Assembly (NCBI RefSeq): GCF_004359215.1
Contig: NC_090618.1
Coordinates: forward strand, 1,477,001 to 1,488,231
DNA length: 11,231 bases
Direction of reading: 5' to 3'
From: Bremia lactucae
Taxonomy: Eukaryota > Oomycota > Peronosporomycetes > Peronosporales > Peronosporaceae
The position numbers were made by a program, and so were the translations under genes. The notes under the pieces were generated by a model. The model was not told the DNA's origin, searched no databases, and saw only the letters and a program-made list of their open reading frames with translations. Below, piece by piece: positions 6,981-11,231 of this stretch; the first letter of the stretch is position 1; each line of letters starts with the position of its first letter.

Positions 6981-7235
6981 TCACCAATCAACCAATGCAG
7001 CTTTTCCCATGGTAAGCGCGCTGTTATCCTCGTATAGAGGGATATCGCGCTCAATAAATTTGAGTTTGTGATCTTCGAGTGATTGGCTTTCTATTGTACC
7101 TTCATCATCAATGGAATCCGGCACGGTCGCTAAGTGAGCCATTTTGCTGAATTGGTCAACAAAGACCGCTACGCCAGAGTTACCGGCTGAATCTTTCGGT
7201 AGACCGAAAGCAAAATCCATACCAAAAACACGCAT
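6981..7235 (-). pseudogene. Chimeric integrase-core and protease fragment of another Ty3 lineage
   Basis: The minus frame opens with VFGMDFAFGLPKDSAGNSGV and AVFVDQFSKMAHLATVPDSI, an integrase core start with its first catalytic Asp in MDF. The sequence is clearly different from the integrase of the two main copies (LPKDSAGNSGV against FGF plus a charged stretch). At about 7100 it changes in frame to QSLEDHKLKFIERDIP, which matches the protease region (RRQSLENRRLKYVERDIP at about 1435-1480). With a one-base shift the DNA goes on matching protease for about 30 bases. Integrase lies downstream of protease in pol, so this join is a deletion or rearrangement. The open frame through the join is probably chance. 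Confidence 0.65.
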
Positions 7236-7263
7236 ATGCTTGACGCTTGGCTTGGACTTGTGT

Positions 7264-7494
7264 TTAACTTCTTAGGGTTAATGACGCCTGTGTAACTTCC
7301 GATACAAATATTGCTGCTTCATTTCCCATACTAAATCCCTTTATGACTTCTAAAGCCCGTTCCCTTGGCTGTGGGTTCGCTAGACAGTAGATAGGGACAG
7401 TGGGAACCTCATTAATCCATTCATGCGCGTCACTAGTTAGTTGAAGAGGCATAAAAAGTGTCCCATTCTGTGTAACTTCTCTTAGATCATACAT
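7264..7494 (-). CDS. Unrecognised open frame of 76 codons
   Basis: The frame starts at ATG 7494-7492 (MYDLREVTQNGTLFMPLQLT) and ends at the TAA 7266-7264. It has no signal peptide, membrane segment or catalytic motif that I can see. Its composition is protein-like (NEVPTVPIYCLANPQPRERA, then GNEAAIFVSEVTQASLTL). It lies just upstream, in the same orientation, of the integrase-protease fragment and may be linker or Gag-Pol sequence of that second Ty3 lineage. This is a guess from position. It may also be chance. Confidence 0.3.
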   Translation of the reverse strand: MYDLREVTQNGTLFMPLQLTSDAHEWINEVPTVPIYCLANPQPRERALEVIKGFSMGNEAAIFVSEVTQASLTLRS

Positions 7495-7593
7495 TTATTT
7501 TTTTCTAAAAAAATGTTGAGGGAAATAATTTAAGTAGGAGCGGATTGCTTAAACTTCAAAAAAATTGTTTACGAAAATAATTGCAGATATCGA

Positions 7594-7651
7594 GACAGCT
7601 TGGCCAAGCGGTTAAAGGGATAGACTAGAAATCTATTGGGGCAACCCGCGT
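7594..7651 (+). tRNA. Truncated tRNA-Ser (AGA) gene or tRNA-derived fragment
   Basis: The plus strand reads GACAGCTTGGCCAAGCGG, a eukaryotic tRNA-Ser acceptor strand and D-arm containing the A box (TGGCCAAGCGG at 7601-7611). The anticodon arm TAGACTAGAAATCTA (7621-7635) follows, with anticodon AGA. The long class II variable arm TTGGGGCAACCCGCG (7636-7650) comes next. The T-arm, B box and 3' acceptor strand are absent; the sequence changes to TAA repeats at 7651. Without the B box it should not be transcribed or fold as a mature tRNA. It could be the truncated head of a tRNA-derived SINE or a tRNA gene broken by an insertion. The identity as tRNA-Ser is seen directly and is strong. Confidence 0.85.
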
Positions 7652-7673
7652 AAATAATAATAATAATAATATT
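7651..7673. repeat. (TAA)n microsatellite
   Basis: About six TAA units directly abut the broken end of the tRNA-Ser fragment. Such a simple tail is common at retroposed sequences, although here it follows an incomplete tRNA. Confidence 0.85.
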
Positions 7674-8240
7674 AAACCGAATATATATTTTGTGTAAAAA
7701 GATGGGTAAAAGGGTATGTTTTCGGTTTTTAAATTTATAGAACTTTCAGAGGTGCAACGCACAGCGTATGAAAAGCACAAACTGTGTTTATCGAAGCGGA
7801 AATCCCATGTAGAGCCCATGCGTGTATTTGGCTCCGTATGCTAGTTAGTAGAATATAGATAGAAACAGAATAGTTAAATATATTAAATACTGTAAAGGGC
7901 TTAAGTTGTCCTTGAGGTTACACAGTCCCCGTTAAGTACACTTTGTGTACTTAAGGGGATAGACCCGCCACTTGGGTACGGTTCACATTGTCAAAGTACG
8001 CAGGACTTGGCACTATTTTTAAGCAGCGAGGAAATACGGTCCTTGAAGAAGCTCGTATCCCAGCTCCTCTATCTTGCCATAAGAAACAAAATTCCATGGT
8101 AGGTTGTGTGCATAGTGTATTTTTTTTCACGTAGGGTGACTTGGCAAACTTCACCGTCCACGCGACCATTTGATGGCTCGCTGCTATGCCAGGGTCCCTG
8201 CTGGGGCGAAGACGCCCAGCAAGAAGACCCCCTTCCCAAA
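7674..8240. other. No recognised gene; AT-rich, then mixed sequence
   Basis: Apart from the hairpin at 7926-7959, I recognise nothing. Short open frames on both strands (for example minus 8169-7951 and 8266-8069) overlap each other and have no recognisable motif. The end of the stretch has GC-rich inverted segments (GGGGCGAAGACGCCC at about 8199-8219, and CCCCCTTCCCAAAGGGGGG at 8227-8245). Confidence 0.4.
7926..7959. repeat. Strong hairpin, 15-bp stem with one bulge
   Basis: TCCCC (7926-7930) pairs with GGGGA (7955-7959), and TTAAGTACAC (7932-7941) with GTGTACTTAA (7945-7954). There is a bulged G at 7931 and a loop TTT. On transcription it would form a very stable stem. It may be a remnant of an LTR or MITE terminus; I see no second copy in the window. 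Confidence 0.85.
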
Positions 8241-8860
8241 GGGGGGTAGTTTAATACTACCCACATTAGTGACTTCGCTCTTAGGTAAGGTTACCTTAGA
8301 CAGTAGTACTAGTCTAAACATCGTGAAGATAAAGACACGGGTACATCCTGGAGCTGTGATTGACTCTGGTACTGCAGCAAGATGTACCATCATGCTGAAT
8401 CTGTCTACAGAAACAAGGATTCCATTGTGTTGTGATCGGCTTCGGGAAATCCGAAGACAAAGTCCATAGATACGGACTGCCAACACTCTGCCGGAAGTGG
8501 TAGAGGTTGGAGAGGTGCAGGGGATGAACGTCTAAGCTTCACCCGTTGACATACCTCGCAAGCACGAATGTACTTGCGCACGAACTGATACTGGCGGGGC
8601 CAGTAAAAGTCGCGATTTACTGTGAAATAAGTCTTCTCACGACCACGATGCCCCCTTGTTGGTGCATCGTAACACTCATACATCAAGCGCAATCGCAAAT
8701 CATTGTGAGTTGGGACGACGACACGTGGAGTGTCGCCGGTAACGGCTGTGTAATACAATAAGCCGTTACGTGTTGTGTATCGATCGGATGACGATCGACA
8801 TAAAGCCGTTAGATCTTTAAAGATAAATGGAATTACACGCAGAAGGTCCTTATCTTCTGC
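8241..8860 (-). pseudogene. pol: Integrase with internal deletion (right copy)
   Basis: On minus, HHCC and core-start sequence (part of the 8405-9208 frame) carry H187, C217 and C220, but Tyr at 180 where the first zinc-ligand His is expected (CYDAPTRGH). The first catalytic Asp is in SMDFVFGFP (residue 249). A frameshift near 8430 follows, and the core goes on as SVDRFSMMVHLAAVPESI and TRVFIFTMFRL. At about 8309-8315 it jumps straight to LVLLSKVTLPKSEV, the C-terminal domain. The second Asp and the Glu of the D,D,E triad are therefore deleted. The domain stops at about 8241, against the foreign segment. The enzyme would be inactive. Confidence 0.85.
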
Positions 8861-9366
8861 GTAGACTTTCTTTATGTCATCAAATAAGGTTGATGACGGA
8901 ACACTTGAAATAAGTATTTCAACAGTGGGATTATTTTCACTGTTGGAATGCGTAGCCGTCTCGAAATCGGGTCGGCGTGATAACGCATCAGCGACGACAT
9001 TAAGTCGTCCTGGTTTATATTCGACGGAGAAGTTATACTTCGCGAAGAAGGATAGCCATCTTGCCGTTCTTTGCGAGAGGCGTGGGCTGTTTACGGCCGT
9101 GCGAAATGACGCATGGTTCGTATATACGATAAACGATTTATCTTCGAGTAGATAGAACCCTAAATAAGCCAGTGCATAATTTATGGCAAGGAGTTCCATG
9201 TCATGCACTGTGTAATTGCGTTAAGCTGGTTGCAGACGACGCGATTGGTAACAGACGAAGCGCTCCGCGCCGTCCATATCGTATTGCAGTAACGCGCAGC
9301 CGATTGCGAAATCGCTGGCATCACAGACCGATGGAATGGTCTGCTTGATCTGCAATCGCTTAAATG
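8861..9366 (-). pseudogene. pol: RNase H (right copy)
   Basis: A minus-strand frame from about 9330 has CDASDFAIGCALLQYD (first catalytic Asp, codon at 9322-9320) and VCYQSRRLQPA, then a TAA at 9223-9221, where the family has Glu (GAA). It continues in the same frame as VHDMELLAINYAL. The longest open piece is 9208-8405, 267 codons from a GTG, running on into integrase. In that piece the catalytic Glu is residue 5 and the last Asp is residue 74 (DALSRRPD), but residue 31 is Asn in TNHASF, where Asp is expected. The TAA and the Asn are both shared with the left copy. With one acidic residue lost and a stop inside, activity is unlikely. Confidence 0.85.
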
Positions 9367-10345
9367 GGCGATTGCATCAAAATTTGCTTGATACCTTCAA
9401 ACGAACGCTGACAATCAGCGTTCCATAACCATTTATTGTCTTTTTTCAAGAGACGAGAGAGATGAACTGTCATCTCTGCATAATTGCGAGAATACTTGTG
9501 CAAGTACGCCGCTAAACCAAGGAATTCTCTAAGTCCCTTGATATCGACCTGAACTGACCAGTCGGTGATTGCCTAACCTTTTAGGGATCAGGCTGCACGC
9601 TGCGTTTACCGATGATGCACCGAAGAAGTGGTATTTCGCTTGCAGTGAATATACACTTCTTGAGATTTGCTTTCAACTTATGCTTTCGCATAAGTGTACC
9701 CACCTGAGGAAAGTGAGTTTTATGAGCTTCCACGTCCGTCTTACCGTCCATCGCCCGGCTAAGGACGAATACATCGTCAAAATAACTTGATGTGAATTCT
9801 CGCACGGCTCTCAACAGATTTGTTACACATCTGTTGAATGTTGCAGGGGCGTTACTATGCCCCTGAGGCATTACTAGCCATTACCAGAGCATCCCACTGG
9901 GGGTTCTCACTGCTGTGTACAGGATGTCCCGCTCACGCATAAGGATTTGATAGAATTCATCCATCAGATCCATAGAAGAAAAGATCGTACTCTTACACAT
10001 ACCATCTATGATTACGTCTTTTCTCGGTATCGGCGTTTGAGCCGGTACTGTTGCAGCATTCAGTTTATTGAATGCGTGCACTATCCGCCACCCTCCTGTG
10101 GCCTTTCGCACACAGAAGGTTGGAGAGCTATGTGCGGAGGTTGACTCCCTTACATGGCCCGCTTTTACTCGATCGGTAAGGAATATATCGATCGCAAGTA
10201 CTTGTTCACGAGGCAGTGGCCACTGCTTCATGACACAGTTCTTCGAGCCCGATTTGAGCTCGATCTCATGTCAAATGCCTTTATCCTTAGGCAACTCGCA
10301 TGGAACTGCTTCAGGAAATACATCCCTGAATTCTAATAAATCCTC
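9367..10345 (-). pseudogene. pol: Reverse transcriptase (right copy), with isolated stops
   Basis: Minus reading gives LLEFRDVFPEAVPCELPKDK, a TGA in place of Arg, then KQWPLPREQVLAID (10231 on), FCVRKATGGWRIVHAFNKLN, PIPRKDVIIDGM, motif A FSSMDLMDEFYQ with its Asp, SGMLW, a TAA (9883-9881), and MPQGHSNAPATFNRCV. Motif C is the intact YFDDVFV. The frame is kept from 10231 to the second TAA at 9583-9581 (after VQPDP), so the polymerase core is broken by single nonsense changes (GAA to TAA by comparison with the left copy and family). A one-base deletion then shifts the connection (9580-9370). Both palm motifs that bind metal are intact, unlike in the left copy. Confidence 0.9.
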
Positions 10346-10950
10346 GTATAGAGGATTCGTCTTGAGTGACTCCCAGGATTGAGTAGTATATTTCTCAATC
10401 CGAGACTTCACATCGAAGACACTCTCGTCCATCGATGAGCTGCTGAACATCCGTTCGTTCTCTGCAAAAAAATCGCTGACCGAATGTCAATTACGTACAT
10501 GTCCTCTGTGATAAGTACGCAGATCTGCTTGATTTTACCACCATGCAGATATCTCAAGAATCGCTTAGGCTCTAGGGTTTATAATCAAGTAATCTCCGAA
10601 GTTGACTTCGGAGGCGCATACAGATCAAGAGTATAAGCGCCTACTCTTGAACCGTTATTAATCAAGACATTTAATGTCTCGGTTTCTTGCTGGGATTTAT
10701 CCACAGGCTGCCGAGGGATTAATCGCTCGGAATCTTCAAGTCTAGTTACTTCAACTAATTGAGGAGATTTCTCCTCAAGTACGTGGGGACCTCTTTTCTC
10801 AATGTCTTCCGAGTGTGATTGCGCTATCCCAGTCGGTTCCTATAGGATCGACATTCTACTCAACCTAGGATCATCGTATTGTCTCTCTGGGGCAACCGGT
10901 ATACTCCTTAAATGTCGCCCGTCAGGCGTATATTCATGTCTCAATCCACT
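10346..10950 (-). pseudogene. pol: Protease-RT spacer of pol (right copy)
   Basis: This is the minus-strand counterpart of 1850-2536. Open pieces include SSSSMDESVFDVKSRIEKYT (about 10440-10385) and WESLKTNPLYEDLLEF, and further up the region matching the left DLYAPLKLTSE. A seven-T run near 10470 on minus marks a frameshift. The hairpins of the left copy recur at 10594-10613, around 10624-10652, around 10666-10682 and at 10759-10778. Confidence 0.6.
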
Positions 10951-11015
10951 CGACTACTTTGAGTGGTGGACCTTCGGCGCTGCCTGTGCTTAGCACAGCC
11001 GCCGGTAGTTGACTC

Positions 11016-11042
11016 CACAGTGTGATTTTTAATCACACTGTG
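11016..11042. repeat. 12-bp hairpin conserved between the copies
   Basis: CACAGTGTGATT (11016-11027) pairs perfectly with AATCACACTGTG (11031-11042) around TTT. The left counterpart (1821-1843) keeps a 10-bp stem in which one G-C pair has become G-T (G-U in RNA). Confidence 0.85.
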
Positions 11043-11132
11043 ATCTTGTGCAATTGTACTAACGACCGTACCACAAGTGAGGCCATCGCACTCACTCGTA
11101 GTACATCCACACGCTTGTGGACGCTCCAAGAC

Positions 11133-11158
11133 GTTCATCAGATGGCCATCTGATGAAC
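11133..11158. repeat. Perfect 26-bp palindrome in protease-spacer DNA
   Basis: Positions 11133-11158 are a gapless self-complementary sequence (half-site GTTCATCAGATGG). The left counterpart at 1704-1726 keeps nine-base arms (TTCATCAGA and TCTGATGAA) around a five-base loop. The palindrome encodes SSDGHLMN on minus. Confidence 0.9.
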
Positions 11159-11231
11159 AAGTGGCAGGCATCTTTACGGATCGATGCTGCCAGCTGATCC
11201 TTGGCTCGTATTTTCTGAGCCAAGGTAAACC

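Larger units (their letters stand above)
6661..8240. mobile_element. Foreign 1.58-kb segment inside the right integrase
   Basis: Left and right integrase tails align continuously if 6661-8240 is removed: SSRLLRKF in the left copy corresponds to SIKL (8240-8252) joined to KF (6650-6660) in the right. The segment contains debris of another Ty3 lineage, a tRNA-Ser fragment, a (TAA)n tract and AT-rich DNA. I find no clear terminal inverted repeats. GGGT is present at both edges (6667-6670 and about 8245-8248) and could be a short target duplication or chance. It may be several nested insertions rather than one element. Confidence 0.6.
6366..11231 (-). mobile_element. Right Ty3/gypsy copy, split by an insertion
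   Basis: Read on minus from the right edge, the order is protease end, spacer, RT, RNase H, integrase N-terminal and core start, a deletion, the integrase C-terminal start, 1.58 kb of foreign DNA, then the integrase end. It is homologous to the left copy but in opposite orientation. Its 5' part lies outside the window, and no LTR is seen on its inner side. Its RT is better preserved than that of the left copy, with isolated nonsense changes rather than many frameshifts. Confidence 0.8.
10951..11231 (-). pseudogene. pol: Protease C-terminal end, cut by the window edge
   Basis: Minus reading from 11231 gives the LPWLRKYEP end of the protease domain, then WQHRSVKMPATCSSDGHLMN, VLERPQACGCTTSECDGL and TCGTVVSTIAQDHSVI. 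Unlike the left copy the frame stays open past the SSDGHLMN site, where the left has lost one base. The active-site Asp lies outside the window. The perfect 26-bp palindrome at 11133-11158 falls in this sequence. Confidence 0.75.

Noticed and set aside
7625..7819. Minus-strand frame of 64 codons with a Leu/Ile-rich stretch
   Set aside because: The hydrophobic part is the (TAA)n tract read in reverse, and it overlaps the tRNA fragment; not a membrane protein.
6692..8205. hAT transposon with CAGGG ends
   Set aside because: CAGGG near 6706 and CCCTG near 8196 are in the right orientation, but flanking 8-bp duplications do not match and there is no transposase.
8170..8761. Plus-strand open frames at 8170-8469 and 8546-8761
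   Set aside because: Both lie opposite integrase on minus and have no motif of their own.
1375..11231. Repeat-induced point mutation as the cause of the stops
   Set aside because: Frameshifts and small deletions dominate, and several stops are GAA to TAA, which is not the C-to-T pattern of that process.

Overview
This window looks like a transposon graveyard from a eukaryotic genome, most likely an oomycete (Phytophthora or downy-mildew type). The assignment is an inference. It rests on the style of the chromodomain Ty3/gypsy (Metaviridae) pol sequences, on an LTR bounded by TGTAACGGGG and CCCCGTTACA, and on a truncated eukaryotic tRNA-Ser. I see no intact host gene, bacterial operon, CRISPR array or complete mobile element. 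Every pol domain carries frameshifts, stops, deletions or rearrangements.

Layout. Positions 1-331 hold a minus-strand open frame that runs off the left edge and may be a Gag N-terminal region. A polypurine tract (396-405) and a 450-bp LTR (409-858) follow. The left Ty3 copy reads on plus: Gag C-terminus with a zinc knuckle (859-1239), protease (1375-1722), a protease-RT spacer (1723-2536), reverse transcriptase (2537-3380), a short integrase-core piece (3381-3461), then a block in the opposite orientation (3462-4533) with RNase H and the integrase N-terminal part, then plus-strand integrase again (4534-5420) and a chromodomain (5505-5715). Between 5716 and 6365 is minus-strand Gag-like sequence. 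The right copy reads on minus: the integrase tail (6366-6660) is separated from the rest of pol (8241-11231) by about 1.58 kb of foreign sequence (6661-8240). That insert holds a chimeric integrase/protease fragment of another Ty3 lineage, an unrecognised open frame, a tRNA-Ser fragment, a (TAA)n tract and a strong hairpin. From 8241 to the right edge run integrase, RNase H, RT and the protease end, on minus.

The two copies are homologous and converge. Positions 1636-3380 pair with 9463-11231 as a long inverted repeat. Because of the flipped block, 3466-4533 and about 8316-9366 form a direct repeat instead. Both copies share an in-frame TAA in RNase H and a TNHAS motif where TDHAS is usual, so both appear to descend from an already defective relative.

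The most unusual signal is a near-continuous series of short, mostly perfect inverted repeats (stems 6-12 bp, loops often 1-10 nt) across the LTR, Gag, protease, RT, integrase and flanking sequence. In 1-1260 alone I count about nineteen with stem 7 bp or more and loop 10 nt or less, where roughly one is expected by chance. Several are kept in both copies through G-C to G-U type changes. This self-complementary architecture is the best candidate here for an undescribed biological property.
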